A stretch of DNA of 64,000 nt from Flavobacterium frigoris (GCF_900111075.1 NZ_FOFZ01000002.1:473322-537321); one strand, 5' to 3'. Shown: positions 41,468 to 52,139, numbered from the stretch's first letter. A program made the numbers and translations. Notes: generated from the sequence alone by a model not told the origin.

Positions 41468-43891
41468 TTACGATCCACACATTTCACAATCATCTGGACC
41501 AGCATTTTTAGCTAGTTCGATCATTGCTTTGTATTCATCTGCTGTCATCTCTACTGCCGCTTCCACAGCAACCGGAGTTGCTACTGGCGCTGGTCTAGAC
41601 ATTACTTCGATTGGCTCTGCTTTTTTATCATTGTTCAATGTAAATTTAATCGCATCAACTGCCGCTTTTGTTCTTAAGTAATACATTCCCGTTTTCAATC
41701 CAGACTGCCATGCATAAAAATGCATTGACGTTAGTTTTGAATAATTGGCATTTTGCATAAACAAGTTCAATGATTGCGATTGATCTACAAAATAACCACG
41801 ATGACGTGACATATCGATAATATCTTTCATTGACATTTCCCAAACTGTTTTATACAATTCTTTCAAGTCTTGAGGAATATTTAAATCTTGTACTGATCCG
41901 TTATTTCTCATCAATTCTTGTTTCAACGTTTCATTCCACAAACCAAGCTCAACTAAATCATGCAATAAATGCTTGTTTACCACAATGAACTCTCCGGATA
42001 ATACACGACGAGTGTAAATATTAGAAGTATAAGGTTCGAATGCTTCGTTATTTCCTAAAATTTGAGAAGTTGAAGCGGTAGGCATTGGTGCAACTAATAA
42101 TGAATTACGAACTCCGTGCTCCATTACCTCTTTTCTTAACGATGCCCAATCCCAACGGCCTGATAATTCCTCATCTTTCATTCCCCATAAATTGTACTGG
42201 AATTCTCCCTGAGAGATTGGCGATCCTTTAAATGATGAATAAGGCCCTTCCACTTTTGCCATTTCCATAGAAGCGGTTACAGCAGCAAAATAAAGTGTTT
42301 CGAAGATTTCTTGGTTCAGCTTTTTAGCCTCATCAGATGTAAAAGGCAAACGCAACATGATAAAAGCATCTGCTAATCCTTGTACTCCAAGACCTACTGG
42401 TCTGTGACGTAGGTTAGAATTTTCTGCTTCTTTTACCGGATAGTAATTTCTATCAATAACTTTATTCAAGTTTTTGGTAACGCGTTTTGTTACATTATAG
42501 AATGCTTCGTGATCAAACTTACCATTATCCACAAACATGGGTAATGAAAGTGATGCTAGATTACAAACCGCTACCTCATCAGGAGAAGTGTACTCCATAA
42601 TCTCTGTACACAAGTTTGACGAACGTATCGTTCCTAAATTCTTTTGATTTGATTTGCGGTTTGCCGCATCTTTATATAACATGTAAGGCGTTCCAGTCTC
42701 AATTTGAGATTCTAGAATTTTCTCCCACAATTCTTGTGCTTTAATTGTTTTTCTTCCTTTACCAGCTTTTTCGTAATCAGTGTACATTTTTTCAAATTCT
42801 TCACCATATACATCATACAATCCGGGACATTCGTTAGGACACATCAACGTCCAATTACCGTCTTCCTGAACTCTTTTCATAAACAAATCAGAAGTCCACA
42901 TTGCGAAAAATAAATCTCTCGCACGCATTTCTTCTTTTCCTGTATTCTTTTTTAAATCCAAGAAATCAAAAATATCTGCATGCCAAGTTTCGATATAAAT
43001 AGCAAAACTACCTTTACGTTTTCCTCCCCCTTGATCTACGTAGCGTGCCGTATCGTTAAAAACTCTCAACATAGGAACGATTCCGTTAGAAGTTCCGTTT
43101 GTACCACGAATGTACGAACCTGTAGCACGTACATTGTGAATAGAAAGTCCTACTCCTCCGGCAGATTGCGAAATTTTAGCCGTTTGTTTCAACGTATCAT
43201 AAATCCCATCAATACTATCATCTTGCATTGCTAAAAGGAAACAAGAAGACATTTGAGGTTTTGGTGTTCCTGAATTAAATAATGTTGGTGTTGCATGCGT
43301 AAAGAATTTTTTAGACATTAAATCATAGGTCTCTAAAACCGACTCTAAATCATCTAAGTGAATCCCAACAGAAACACGCATTAACATATGTTGTGGTCGC
43401 TCTACAATTTTCCCGTTTATCTTAAGCAAATAAGAACGTTCTAATGTCTTGAATCCAAAATAATCATAGTTAAAATCTCTATTATAAATGATATGCGAAT
43501 CTAAAAACTCAGCGTTTTCCTGAATTACTTTGTAAACATCCTCAGCAATTAATGGAGCGTATTGTCCATTTCTCGGATTTACATATTCAAACATTTCGGT
43601 CATTGTTTCCGAAAATGATTTTGTTGTATTGGAATGCAAATTTGAAATCGCAATTCTCGCTGCCAATTGTGCATAATCCGGGTGCGCAATAGTCATCGAA
43701 GCTGCGGTTTCAGCTGCTAAATTATCTAATTCTGACGTAGAAACTCCATCATAAAGTCCTTCAATTACTCGCATTGCCACTTTAACGGCATCCACTAAAT
43801 CATTCAAACCATAACATAGTTTTTTAATTCTATCTGTTATTTTGTCGAACATTACTGGCTCCTTGTGGCCATCTCTTTTTACTACGTACAT
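41468..43891 (-). CDS. nrdA: Ribonucleoside-diphosphate reductase, class Ia alpha subunit
   Basis: Reduces ribonucleoside diphosphates to deoxy forms. The 807-residue protein has an N-terminal ATP-cone ([18 protein letters not shown], about 1-18), where dATP/ATP sets overall activity. The catalytic barrel includes SSCFLLAM, the NLCTEIM segment with the NxCxE active site (about 432-438) and the paired Tyr region near 700. The redox-shuttle tail ends DDCEMCGS (CxxC near 802-805). It lies 222 bp downstream of nrdB; the gap contains no gene I can see. Unlike E. coli, the order is B then A. Confidence 0.97.
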   Translation of the reverse strand: MYVVKRDGHKEPVMFDKITDRIKKLCYGLNDLVDAVKVAMRVIEGLYDGVSTSELDNLAAETAASMTIAHPDYAQLAARIAISNLHSNTTKSFSETMTEMFEYVNPRNGQYAPLIAEDVYKVIQENAEFLDSHIIYNRDFNYDYFGFKTLERSYLLKINGKIVERPQHMLMRVSVGIHLDDLESVLETYDLMSKKFFTHATPTLFNSGTPKPQMSSCFLLAMQDDSIDGIYDTLKQTAKISQSAGGVGLSIHNVRATGSYIRGTNGTSNGIVPMLRVFNDTARYVDQGGGKRKGSFAIYIETWHADIFDFLDLKKNTGKEEMRARDLFFAMWTSDLFMKRVQEDGNWTLMCPNECPGLYDVYGEEFEKMYTDYEKAGKGRKTIKAQELWEKILESQIETGTPYMLYKDAANRKSNQKNLGTIRSSNLCTEIMEYTSPDEVAVCNLASLSLPMFVDNGKFDHEAFYNVTKRVTKNLNKVIDRNYYPVKEAENSNLRHRPVGLGVQGLADAFIMLRLPFTSDEAKKLNQEIFETLYFAAVTASMEMAKVEGPYSSFKGSPISQGEFQYNLWGMKDEELSGRWDWASLRKEVMEHGVRNSLLVAPMPTASTSQILGNNEAFEPYTSNIYTRRVLSGEFIVVNKHLLHDLVELGLWNETLKQELMRNNGSVQDLNIPQDLKELYKTVWEMSMKDIIDMSRHRGYFVDQSQSLNLFMQNANYSKLTSMHFYAWQSGLKTGMYYLRTKAAVDAIKFTLNNDKKAEPIEVMSRPAPVATPVAVEAAVEMTADEYKAMIELAKNAGPDDCEMCGS

Positions 43892-44113
43892 ACTTTTGTT
43901 TGTTTTTAAAAACAGTAAATCCCTTCGCTGTTTCTGGTTATTTGTTATTTAATTTTTGCCACTAGAGCGCTAAGGCACAATGTATTTATGCTTTAGTATT
44001 TCATCTCCGATAGCCGTAAAGACACGAAGACTTAAAGTTTCTATTATTATAGTTTTTCTGCTAAAACTAAGCTTTCAATTTACTTTGCAACCTAATTTCT
44101 TTGCTTCTAAAAA

Positions 44114-45091
44114 TTAAAAGTCTGCGTCAAAAGATATTTTTTGAGCATCACCATCAGTGTTCATCACACCAGATTTTTGATATTCGGCTACTTTCTTTTC
44201 AAAGAAATTTGTTTTTCCTTGAAGCGAAATCATATCCATAAAATCAAATGGATTTGTAGTATTGTATTCTCTGTCGCAACCCAATTCAACTAACAATCGA
44301 TCAGCAACAAATTCTAAGTATTGCGTCATCAAGACCGCATTCATCCCTATTAAACTTACCGGAAGTGACTCTGTAATAAATTCTCTTTCTATATTTAAAG
44401 CATCTACAATAATGCTTCTAATTCTTTCTTTTGGAACTTTATTAACCAAGTGGTGGTTATGTAAGTGTACCGCAAAATCGCAGTGAACTCCCTCATCACG
44501 AGAAATCAACTCGTTAGAAAAAGTTAATCCTGGCATTAACCCTCTTTTCTTTAACCAGTAAATAGAACAAAATGCTCCTGAGAAGAAAATCCCTTCAACT
44601 GCTGCAAAAGCAATTAATCGCTCTGCAAAAGAATCAGATTCTATCCATTTCAAAGCCCAATCTGCTTTTTTCTTAATAGCTGGAAAAACTTCCAAAGCAT
44701 TAAACAAATCATCTTTTTCAGCCTCGTCTTTTACGTAGGTGTCAATCAACAACGAATAGGTTTCACTGTGAATATTTTCCATCATAATTTGAAAACCATA
44801 AAAGAATTTGGCTTCAGCATATTGTACTTCATTTACAAAATTTTCCGCTAGGTTTTCATTTACAATTCCGTCTGAAGCGGCAAAAAAAGCAAGAATATGT
44901 TTCACGAAATATCTTTCATCATCGTTCAACTTATTATTCCAGTCATTCAAATCTTGGGACAAATCGATTTCTTCAGCAGTCCAAAAACTAGCTTCCATCT
45001 TCTTATACCATTCCCAGATATCATGATGCTTGATGGGAAAAATTACGAATCGATTTTTATTCTCTTGTAATATTGGTTCAATTTGCGACAT
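44114..45091 (-). CDS. nrdB: Ribonucleoside-diphosphate reductase, class Ia beta subunit
   Basis: Holds the di-iron centre and tyrosyl radical for NrdA. In the 325-residue protein the central helix motif E105-x2-H108-S-x2-Y112 (ENIHSETY) is complete, so the radical Tyr is present and it is not a Mn/Fe or Tyr-less type. Further ligands are in the C-terminal helix pair ([24 protein letters not shown]). The short C-terminal tail that docks into NrdA ends ISFDADF. It is first in the operon, with a promoter region that carries a DnaA box. Confidence 0.96.
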   Translation of the reverse strand: MSQIEPILQENKNRFVIFPIKHHDIWEWYKKMEASFWTAEEIDLSQDLNDWNNKLNDDERYFVKHILAFFAASDGIVNENLAENFVNEVQYAEAKFFYGFQIMMENIHSETYSLLIDTYVKDEAEKDDLFNALEVFPAIKKKADWALKWIESDSFAERLIAFAAVEGIFFSGAFCSIYWLKKRGLMPGLTFSNELISRDEGVHCDFAVHLHNHHLVNKVPKERIRSIIVDALNIEREFITESLPVSLIGMNAVLMTQYLEFVADRLLVELGCDREYNTTNPFDFMDMISLQGKTNFFEKKVAEYQKSGVMNTDGDAQKISFDADF

Positions 45092-45178
45092 TGTTGTTTG
45101 TTTTATTTTGATGTTTTAAAGAATTTTTATGCGTTCTGGGGATTACAAAGATTGTAAAATATTGCGATAATTAAAAGC

Positions 45179-45192
45179 CAAACTTATCCACA
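45179..45192 (-). promoter_or_regulatory. DnaA box overlapping the predicted -7 element of nrdB-nrdA
   Basis: The plus strand reads TTATCCACA at 45184-45192, a perfect DnaA box (TTATNCACA). On the minus strand TAAGTTTG (45179-45186) matches the -7 consensus TAnnTTTG and shares three bases with the box. A -33-like TTTG lies at 45211-45214 (24-nt spacer, slightly long). The predicted start near 45173 leaves a leader of about 80 nt before nrdB. DnaA control of nrd genes is known in E. coli; here it is inferred from position. Confidence 0.6.
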
Positions 45193-45352
45193 ATCGGCCA
45201 TAGTTTTTAACAAACATGAAAAAACAGAACGTTTTTCATGAAATCACAAATTACTAATAATCAATAGATTAAATTTATCGATGCTCGCTAAAGCACCGTA
45301 AAACATAGGGATTTAAAAACAAATCGCGATAAAAAAAGGCGATTTTTCGGAA

Positions 45353-45919
45353 TTACTTTTTTAGCTCTTCGGCGACTTTCTCAAGTTCCAAGTACCAGTC
45401 TTCGCCAAACCTTCTAACCAAAGCTTCTTTGACGAATTTATAGATTGGAACCTCAAGTTCCTGACCTAAAGAACAGGCTGGATCACAAATATCCCATCTG
45501 TCATAATTAACAGCAGCAAATTCAGTGAAATCTTTTACACGAATTGGGTATAAATGACAAGAAACAGGTTTTTTCCAGTGTATTTCTCCTTGATTGTAAG
45601 CTTGTTCAATACCACAAAGTGCTGTTTTGCCATCATAGATTACATAAGCGCAATCTTTGTCGTCAATCAGTGGCGTTTCAAGGTCACCGTCTGTACCCAC
45701 TATCGAAGTTCCTTGAGCCTCAATAACCGCAATCCCCTCCTTTCGAAGGAACGGTTTTACCTTTGGATATATTTCCTCTAAAATTTTTGTCTCCTCGAGA
45801 CTTAGTGGTGCTCCGGCATCACCGTTAACACAACAAGCCCCTTTACAGGCTGTTAAATTGCAAACAAAATCTTTACTTAAAATATCTTCTGAGACGATGG
45901 TCTTACCTAGTTGAAACAT
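45353..45919 (-). CDS. DUF3109 family cysteine-rich protein
   Basis: A 188-residue cytoplasmic protein with a conserved Cys set: [15 protein letters not shown] near the N-terminus (about 20-34), then [18 protein letters not shown] (about 89-106), SCHLYPIR (about 120-127) and CDPACSLG (about 143-150). The pattern resembles YkgJ/DUF3109 proteins proposed to bind zinc or an iron-sulphur cluster. The ATG at 45919 ([13 protein letters not shown]) is preferred to 45946, whose extra nine residues are not family-like. TATCTTTG occurs twice just upstream as a possible -7 element. Function unknown. Confidence 0.88.
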   Translation of the reverse strand: MFQLGKTIVSEDILSKDFVCNLTACKGACCVNGDAGAPLSLEETKILEEIYPKVKPFLRKEGIAVIEAQGTSIVGTDGDLETPLIDDKDCAYVIYDGKTALCGIEQAYNQGEIHWKKPVSCHLYPIRVKDFTEFAAVNYDRWDICDPACSLGQELEVPIYKFVKEALVRRFGEDWYLELEKVAEELKK

Positions 45920-46005
45920 TCTACAAAGATATTCAAAGATATTCAAAAAAGCACCTCAGCAAATCATAAATTTGAAAACAAAAACGGAAAAGATTGAAAG
46001 ACAAA

Positions 46006-46809
46006 CTACATAAATATATAATCTACTTTATTAAATGTATTTGTTTTTTCAACCAAGCTAACACACTTCATCGTGGTAACTACCCCTTTATTTTTTAAAT
46101 CCTTCATACTCATAGTCATCATTAAAGGTTTATCTCCTACTTTGAAATAATTTTTCAAAGCATTTGGGGCTGTTTGCTTTTGTTGCGCTCTAAACAGGTC
46201 AGAAAAACTCACTTTAGCCTCATTAGTATAATAAAAAACCATAATAAACTTCTCACTTGTAGCTTCAATTCCTCTACAATTATAACCCATTATTGTTTTA
46301 TCCGGAAGTGCTTTATATGAAAACTCGTCGCTATCATTTCCTTTTTCTATCATTTCAGAATATTCAGGCATTTTAGAAGCCATGGCCATATTTCCTTTTT
46401 CACCCTTAAAAGTGCTAATCATAAACCTGTTTTTGCTGTCAATCACCATAAACATACCTCCTGCATCCTGCATTTTAAAACCAAAATATTCTGCATTAGG
46501 TTCCAGTAAATAATCCACAACCATCGCTTTGTTATTGTCACTTTGAATTTCTAAAGAATATTCCCAACTAAACGGATAAGAATTAGGAATCAATGAAACA
46601 TCTATTTTATTCTTTCCATGTACCATTGCCATCACATCATCATTCAAAATCCCCTCTTTATGCTCTACCGTTACACTATCTTTGCGAACTACTTTTGCAG
46701 CTACATTATCTTGAATTTTTTTTGATAATTTTTTCAAAATCTGCGCTTCCGAAGTAGTAATAAAAAATAACAACAACACTATACTAAAAACCCGAGCTAT
46801 CTGTTTCAT
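46006..46809 (-). CDS. DUF4412 domain protein, exported
   Basis: A 267-residue protein with a signal peptide (about 1-22, TTSEAQ). The DUF4412-like region follows (about 75-265), recognisable by alternating strands such as YSLEIQSDNNKAMVVDYLL, the DKTIMGYNCRGIEA segment (a typical 'G-Y-x-C' turn) and a final YIF. A short basic stretch (KKLSKKIQDNVAAKV) precedes the domain. The role is unknown; the family is common in Bacteroidota periplasm. Monocistronic, divergent from the marC-like gene. Confidence 0.82.
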   Translation of the reverse strand: MKQIARVFSIVLLLFFITTSEAQILKKLSKKIQDNVAAKVVRKDSVTVEHKEGILNDDVMAMVHGKNKIDVSLIPNSYPFSWEYSLEIQSDNNKAMVVDYLLEPNAEYFGFKMQDAGGMFMVIDSKNRFMISTFKGEKGNMAMASKMPEYSEMIEKGNDSDEFSYKALPDKTIMGYNCRGIEATSEKFIMVFYYTNEAKVSFSDLFRAQQKQTAPNALKNYFKVGDKPLMMTMSMKDLKNKGVVTTMKCVSLVEKTNTFNKVDYIFM

Positions 46810-46968
46810 GACTATAAATTTTAAATTACAGTCAAATTTACGACTTGATTTTCAAACAGTTACATTAATTTAAAAGAAAAATGCCAGAATTAGAGTCAGA
46901 ATTACAATTAAAAACTAACATAGCTGTCAACTAAATTTAATACTTTTGCAATAAATAAAAAAAACGTT

Positions 46969-47544
46969 ATGCAATTAGATATAAGGGAGATAATTACTGT
47001 TGGAATGGTACTTTTTGCTGTGATTGATATCGTGGGTTCTATTCCCATAATCGTTGACCTGCGATCCAAATTTGGCCATATTGAATCTGAAAAAGCTTCT
47101 TTAGCCTCTGGTTTTATTATGATTGTTTTCCTTTTTGTGGGTGAAGAACTTTTAAAACTAATTGGTATCGACGTGAACTCATTTGCGGTCGCTGGTTCCT
47201 TTGTTTTATTCTTTTTAGCATTAGAAATGATTTTAGGAATTCGTATTTATCGTGATGAGGAAGCCAGCTCTGCCTCTATTGTTCCTCTTGCATTTCCATT
47301 AATTGCGGGAGCCGGAACAATGACCACTTTGCTGTCGCTAAAATCTCAATTTCACACCATAAACATCATTATCGCAATCATTTTAAACATTCTTTTAGTT
47401 TATATCGTACTAAAATCATCTTCTAAAATCGAGAGAATGCTTGGAAAAGACGGATTAGGGGTTGTTCGCAAGACTTTTGGGGTCGTTCTTCTCGCAATCG
47501 CTGTTAAATTATTCGCTGCTAATGTTAAAGGTTTGTTTGTATAA
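46969..47544 (+). CDS. MarC family integral membrane protein
   Basis: A 191-residue protein with six predicted helices. It has the MarC signatures: AVIDIVGSIPIIVDLRSKFG (about 17-36), LALEMILGIRIYR, and PLAFPLIAGAGTMTTLLSL (about 105-123), where the conserved small-residue turn lies. The family was once linked to multidrug resistance, but that link was not upheld and the substrate is unknown. TACTTTTG at 46941-46948 is a probable -7 element. Confidence 0.92.
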   Translation: MQLDIREIITVGMVLFAVIDIVGSIPIIVDLRSKFGHIESEKASLASGFIMIVFLFVGEELLKLIGIDVNSFAVAGSFVLFFLALEMILGIRIYRDEEASSASIVPLAFPLIAGAGTMTTLLSLKSQFHTINIIIAIILNILLVYIVLKSSSKIERMLGKDGLGVVRKTFGVVLLAIAVKLFAANVKGLFV

Positions 47545-47667
47545 TATTTTTTTTTATAAATTTACCCTCTAATGTAGCCTGTAAATATAATCTGATTTTT
47601 CCGGAATATGTTTTAATTAAACTACTCCTCAAATCTTTTTTACGACTCAGGTATAAAATTCCATATT

Positions 47668-47871
47668 ATGAAAATCTTTACTAACATTTTAGTGTTTTTA
47701 GCTTTGGCACTTATTATTTTTAATATTACATTGCTAGATTTCAATCATCCATTTCAAGGAGACAGTATGGTAGCATCGGTTGGAATCGGAGCTTCGTTCT
47801 GCGCTGTGTTAATTCTTTTGATTTTTAGAATGTCTAAAAAAATTGAAGAAAAGATGAACGATAACCTATAA
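47668..47871 (+). CDS. Small two-helix membrane protein
   Basis: A 67-residue protein with two membrane segments (about 4-24 and 34-54, GIGASFCAVLILLIF) and a short charged C-terminus (RMSKKIEEKMNDNL). Family not recognised, but similar small proteins occur widely in Bacteroidota. It ends two bases before the FAD-protein gene, so the two are probably translated from one mRNA. Confidence 0.75.
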   Translation: MKIFTNILVFLALALIIFNITLLDFNHPFQGDSMVASVGIGASFCAVLILLIFRMSKKIEEKMNDNL

Positions 47872-47873
47872 CT

Positions 47874-48479
47874 ATGTTTGACGTTTTGATTATTGGTGGT
47901 GGCGTTTCTGGAATGTCATGTGGCCTTGTATTAGGGTCTGCAAAAAAGAAACTATTTGCAACCGAAAAAGAAATTGGAATTTTCACCCATCAAAAATCAT
48001 CCTCTCTCCAAGAAGCTATTTTTAATAATGCCTATGGAATTCCTTCCGCAACATTAGGCTCAGATTTGCTAGTACAAAGTATAAAGCAACTATCTCAACT
48101 CTATCCTCATATCGCTCAAATACCAAGTGAAAAAGTCTTGAAAATTGAAGGACAATCTCCAGAATTTATCATAATAACAAACAAAAACACTTACAAAACT
48201 AAAGTAATTGTAGTCGCTATTGGCGCGGCAAACACCTTTTCAATTGAAGGACTAATGCAGTTTGTCGAGCCGCATCAAAAATCACTACCCGAAAAAGAAA
48301 GAATTCAATTACACAATATTGATCACAAAATTACCGAAGGCATTTACGTAGCGGGAACTCTAGCGGGATGGAGAAGCCAACTTGCCATTGCCGCCGGAAG
48401 TGGCGCCGCAGTAGCAACAGATATTCTTACGTTATGGAATCACGGAACTCAAACACATATTCACGACAGTATTCGATAA
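47874..48479 (+). CDS. Short FAD-binding oxidoreductase (thioredoxin reductase-like, single domain)
   Basis: A 201-residue protein with the FAD motif VLIIGGGVSGMSCGLVLG (about 4-21) and a C-terminal GIYVAGTLAGWRSQLAIAAGSGAAVATDI (about 158-185) that closes the FAD site in thioredoxin reductase-like enzymes. The NADPH-binding insert and the redox CxxC of thioredoxin reductase are missing, so it keeps only the FAD half of that fold. The electron donor and acceptor are unknown. The upstream two-helix protein may be its membrane partner, which is inference from spacing. Confidence 0.82.
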   Translation: MFDVLIIGGGVSGMSCGLVLGSAKKKLFATEKEIGIFTHQKSSSLQEAIFNNAYGIPSATLGSDLLVQSIKQLSQLYPHIAQIPSEKVLKIEGQSPEFIIITNKNTYKTKVIVVAIGAANTFSIEGLMQFVEPHQKSLPEKERIQLHNIDHKITEGIYVAGTLAGWRSQLAIAAGSGAAVATDILTLWNHGTQTHIHDSIR

Positions 48480-48535
48480 AGCACCTTTAATTATTCGGAA
48501 ATAATGTTAGTTTTACCTTTTTTACAAAACACATT

Positions 48536-49300
48536 ATGCAATCATATATATTAGGCTTAACAAGATTGATTCTTTTTATACTATTTATTTCTTTCTTCTC
48601 TCTTCTTTTCTACTTAGTAAGTTTATTTTGGAGTAAAGAAACAACTTCAAAAAACGCGCTTATATTTCGCGATTTTATAATCAGCGTACTCAACTCATTA
48701 CTTGGTATCCGTCTCCAAATTTACGGAGTACCTCCAGAAGTCCAAGGACTAATTGTTGCTAATCACCGTTCGTATTTTGACCCCATAATCATGGTAAATC
48801 ACAGACAGACCTTTCCCGTAGGAAAAAAGGAAGTAGAATCATGGCCTCTTATAGGATACATTTGCAAAATATCAGGAGTGATTTTTGTTGACAGAAAAGA
48901 TCCTGAAAGCAGACAAAACACCTGCGAAAGCATAAAGAAAGCACTGAGCCTCGGCCATTCAGTCATTAATTTTCCGGAAGGAACAACACATGTTTCACCC
49001 ACCACCATCGACTTTAACTACGGCTCATTTGCAATGGCCACAAAAATCGAAGCTGCTGTAATCCCTATTGCAATTGATTACAAAGAAAAAACAGATGCAT
49101 TTGTTGACGACGATACCTTCGTGCCCCATTTTATAAAATGCTTCGGAAAACGCACCACACAGATAAAAATGACGTATTTCCCTCCTTTATATTCTAATGA
49201 TGTTGATTTTCTATTAAAAACTTCCAAAGAAATGATCGATAACGAACTTATACGCTACAGGAAAGACTGGGATAATCTAATAACGGAAGGTAGAAGTTAG
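48536..49300 (+). CDS. 1-acyl-sn-glycerol-3-phosphate acyltransferase (PlsC family)
   Basis: A 254-residue acyltransferase with an N-terminal membrane helix (about 7-33). The catalytic HX4D is in VANHRSYFDP (about 77-86). The glycerophosphate-binding FPEGTTH lies near 141-147, and an IPIAIDY strand follows. Such enzymes add the second acyl chain in phospholipid synthesis or acylate other lipids. Neighbouring genes do not specify the substrate; ornithine- or amino-lipid roles are possible in this phylum. Confidence 0.9.
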   Translation: MQSYILGLTRLILFILFISFFSLLFYLVSLFWSKETTSKNALIFRDFIISVLNSLLGIRLQIYGVPPEVQGLIVANHRSYFDPIIMVNHRQTFPVGKKEVESWPLIGYICKISGVIFVDRKDPESRQNTCESIKKALSLGHSVINFPEGTTHVSPTTIDFNYGSFAMATKIEAAVIPIAIDYKEKTDAFVDDDTFVPHFIKCFGKRTTQIKMTYFPPLYSNDVDFLLKTSKEMIDNELIRYRKDWDNLITEGRS

Positions 49301-49377
49301 AATGCAATGCGGCATTCAAGATTAGAGCCCGTATTTATTTGATATTGATTTTTTTTAATTGATATTGAAGCCTACAA

Positions 49378-50949
49378 CTACTTATTAAGTACCGCGTTAA
49401 CCATGGCGTCCTCTTTTAAAACGATCTCATAATAGCTGTTTTCTCCATACAATTGTCGAGCAAATTCAGCTGCGAGATACCGCTTTACAATAGCTTTGCT
49501 TTTCGATAAATCGACATCTAATCCATTTCTCAAAAGGTATTTTTGAAAAGCTTTAAAATACAAATCGGTTTTATCCATTTTACCCTTAAACTGCTCAAAA
49601 GGCACCCCTTTAAAAACAACTCTATTTCTATCCAATTGCTCAAAAACAAAATTCCCTACGATTCCGGATTTCATTAAGTATACTGTATTTTCATTGCCAT
49701 GCTCCACTTCGAGAGGAACAAAAATATCCGGAACAATACCGCCGCCGCCGTAAACAATTCTACCTTTAGGTGTTTTAAATTTTAAACTATCGGCTACTTT
49801 AATACTGTCTTTTTCATATAACTCCCCGTTCTCAAAACGATTTTCCGACTCTTTAAAATATTCTTCATTCCCTTTGACGTATGGTTTTTGTATAGACCTT
49901 CCTGTAGGCGTGTAATACCTCGCCACCGTTAATCTAACTGCCGATCCGTCATCAAAATCCATTTCTCGTTGCACCAATCCCTTGCCGAAAGAACGTCGTC
50001 CTACAATAGTACCTCTATCATTATCTTGAATCGCTCCCGCAAGAATTTCACTCGCCGAAGCACTATTTTCATTTTGCAATACAAATACATTACCTGACTC
50101 AAAATCGCCTTTTTTTGTTGCGTATGTTTTTTGTATGTTGCCTTTTTTATTTTTAGTAAAAACGATTAATTGCTTATCTTTCAACAACTCATCTGCAATA
50201 TCTATTGCTTCTTCCATATAACCGCCACCATTATCACGAAGATCAATTATCAGCGTTTTTGCTCCTTCTTTTTTTAATTTGGCCAATCCCATTTTAAATT
50301 CTTCAAAGGTGGTTTCGGCAAAGCGATTGATCTTAATATATCCAGTTTTCCCATTTAAAAGTACTGCCACATCGACACTTTTTAAAGGAATAATACCCCG
50401 TTCTATTTTGATTTTTATTTGTTTACCAATAGATTTTCTATAAATAGTAAGCTCCACAACAGAACCCTGTTCTCCTTTTAACTTAGAGAAAAGACTGTCG
50501 CTAGGTAATTTACGTCCAAATAATTTTGTTTTATCAGCATATAAAATCCTGTCTCCAGCCTGTATTCCCGCTTTGGCCGAAGGGCCATTCTCAATGGGTC
50601 TGATTATCGCCACAGAATCTTTGTACATATAAAAATTGACACCAATCCCCACAAAATCGCCTTTCATGCTTTCCGCAACTTGCGTTTGCTCACTCGGCGA
50701 AATATAAACAGAATGCGGATCAAGCTGACTCATAATATTGTCAACCGTAATGTTTACGATAGAATCTGTATTCACATTGTCTACATACTCATTATCGATA
50801 AAGTCAATCAGTTTATTAATTTTAGTTTTAGAACTATTTTCGTCCAAAAAATGATTTCCATTGAAAGTATTTAACCAACCGCCAATAACAATCCCTAGCG
50901 CAAGAGTTGCGCCCAGAACTATTGGAAGGTATTTAACGTCAGTTTTCAT
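49378..50949 (-). CDS. S41 family C-terminal processing peptidase with PDZ domain
   Basis: A 523-residue periplasmic protease of the tail-specific protease type. It has an N-terminal membrane anchor or signal (about 8-28, VLGATLALGIVIGGW) and a PDZ domain (about 88-170, GIGVNFYMYKDSVAIIRPIENGPSAKAGIQAGD). The S41 core contains the nucleophile Ser in NENSASASEILAGAIQ (about 288-303) and the general-base Lys in GRRSFGKGLVQ (about 311-321). The C-terminal ~150 residues are an extra helical region common in Bacteroidota homologues. It starts one base from the dCMP deaminase stop, so it is co-expressed with it and with hupE-like. Confidence 0.94.
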   Translation of the reverse strand: MKTDVKYLPIVLGATLALGIVIGGWLNTFNGNHFLDENSSKTKINKLIDFIDNEYVDNVNTDSIVNITVDNIMSQLDPHSVYISPSEQTQVAESMKGDFVGIGVNFYMYKDSVAIIRPIENGPSAKAGIQAGDRILYADKTKLFGRKLPSDSLFSKLKGEQGSVVELTIYRKSIGKQIKIKIERGIIPLKSVDVAVLLNGKTGYIKINRFAETTFEEFKMGLAKLKKEGAKTLIIDLRDNGGGYMEEAIDIADELLKDKQLIVFTKNKKGNIQKTYATKKGDFESGNVFVLQNENSASASEILAGAIQDNDRGTIVGRRSFGKGLVQREMDFDDGSAVRLTVARYYTPTGRSIQKPYVKGNEEYFKESENRFENGELYEKDSIKVADSLKFKTPKGRIVYGGGGIVPDIFVPLEVEHGNENTVYLMKSGIVGNFVFEQLDRNRVVFKGVPFEQFKGKMDKTDLYFKAFQKYLLRNGLDVDLSKSKAIVKRYLAAEFARQLYGENSYYEIVLKEDAMVNAVLNK

Positions 50950-51381
50950 CTATTCTTCTAATATTGAAATATGATCAACAATCACACCAGCTTTTATTAA
51001 AAACTGAATTCCTGAATCATCACGGTACCCTTTATGATACACTACTCGTTTTATTCCAGATTGATGTATCAATTTACTACACTCTTTGCATGGTGACAAT
51101 GTAATATACAAAGTGGAGCCTTCACAGGATTGGGTGGACCTTGCTACTTTTAGAATGGCATTTGCTTCCGCATGTAAGACATCCCATCGGGTTAATCCTT
51201 CGTTATCCTCACAACAGTTTTCAAAACCCGATGGCGTTCCATTATAACCATCTGAAATTATCATTCGGTCGCGAACGATGATCGCCCCTACCTGTTTCCG
51301 CTTACAATAAGACAAACTGCCCCATTCAGTAGCAATTCTTAGATAAGCCTTATCGTATTTATTTAATTTTTTTACTTCCAT
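50950..51381 (-). CDS. dCMP deaminase
   Basis: A 143-residue zinc deaminase. It has H70-A-E72 (LHAEANAI) and C98-x2-C101 (SPCKECSKL), with an N-terminal SYCKRKQVGAIIV and DGYNGTPSGFENC that mark the deoxycytidylate deaminase class (the NGTPSG loop contacts the nucleotide). It converts dCMP to dUMP for dTTP synthesis. I chose the ATG at 51381, one base after the hupE-like stop; 51408 would overlap that gene by 26 nt. It is transcribed with the neighbours on both sides. Confidence 0.93.
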   Translation of the reverse strand: MEVKKLNKYDKAYLRIATEWGSLSYCKRKQVGAIIVRDRMIISDGYNGTPSGFENCCEDNEGLTRWDVLHAEANAILKVARSTQSCEGSTLYITLSPCKECSKLIHQSGIKRVVYHKGYRDDSGIQFLIKAGVIVDHISILEE

Positions 51382-51382
51382 T

Positions 51383-51976
51383 TTATCTCGTCCAAATTTC
51401 ATTTTCAATTATCATTGGCAATACTACTCCTATTATAAATGCTGACATCACTAAAGTCCAATCCCTTTTCGAGAATCTAAAAACAGTTTGTACAATATAT
51501 GACAATATTAAAACTACAAAAACCACAACAATTTGTGCTGCTTCAATTCCTAACGCAAATTCGGCTAAAGGCAGTATTTTTGATGTCGCATTTCCGCCAA
51601 GTATTGCTTTAAAATAATTAGAAAATCCTAATCCATGTATAATTCCAAAGAACAGAGTGACGAAAAAAATCAGATTTACACTTTCTTTTTTATTTGATTT
51701 ACCGGCAGTAAACAAATTAAAAAAGGCGGTAATTAATATCGTGATTGGGATTAATAGTTCCACAACATTTACTTTAATGGCAATGATACCAAAAACAGAA
51801 AGCAATAAAGCCATGGTGTGACCTATCGTAAAAAGCGTTATTAAGAGGACTATTCGTTTCCAATCATTAAAAGAAAACGGCACCGCAAGAGCGATTAAAA
51901 ACAAAACATGATCGTAAGCGTAAATATCCAAAACGTGTTTTAATCCTATTTGAAAATAAATCAAAAATTCTGACAT
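51383..51976 (-). CDS. HupE/UreJ family membrane protein
   Basis: A 197-residue integral membrane protein with six to seven helices. The family motif GLKHVLDIYAYDHVLFLIAL (about 12-31) carries the conserved HxxDHxLF-like residues, and FTIGHTMALLL (about 49-59) carries a second His. HupE/UreJ relatives are proposed nickel or metal permeases, but no hydrogenase or urease gene is near. In Bacteroidota this family is widespread with no defined substrate. First of a three-gene operon with dCMP deaminase and the S41 protease. Confidence 0.88.
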   Translation of the reverse strand: MSEFLIYFQIGLKHVLDIYAYDHVLFLIALAVPFSFNDWKRIVLLITLFTIGHTMALLLSVFGIIAIKVNVVELLIPITILITAFFNLFTAGKSNKKESVNLIFFVTLFFGIIHGLGFSNYFKAILGGNATSKILPLAEFALGIEAAQIVVVFVVLILSYIVQTVFRFSKRDWTLVMSAFIIGVVLPMIIENEIWTR

Positions 51977-52139
51977 AGGTGAAATAATTATAGTTGATAA
52001 AGGGATTGTAAACTTACGATTTATTTTGAAAATGGTAGAATTGAATAGTCAAATCCCACATTTATATTTCAATAAAAACATTCCATAATTTTAAAATTAA
52101 AATTAAAACGAAAATAATTTAATAGTTTAAAAATTGATT

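Noticed and set aside
43892..44113. Gap between nrdB and nrdA as a possible small RNA or ORF
   Set aside because: I found no ORF with family-like features, no clear hairpin and no promoter motif there; it may contain degenerate intergenic repeats.
51383..51976. Hydrogenase or urease accessory role for the HupE/UreJ-like gene
   Set aside because: No hydrogenase or urease structural gene is in the window, and the operon partners are unrelated.
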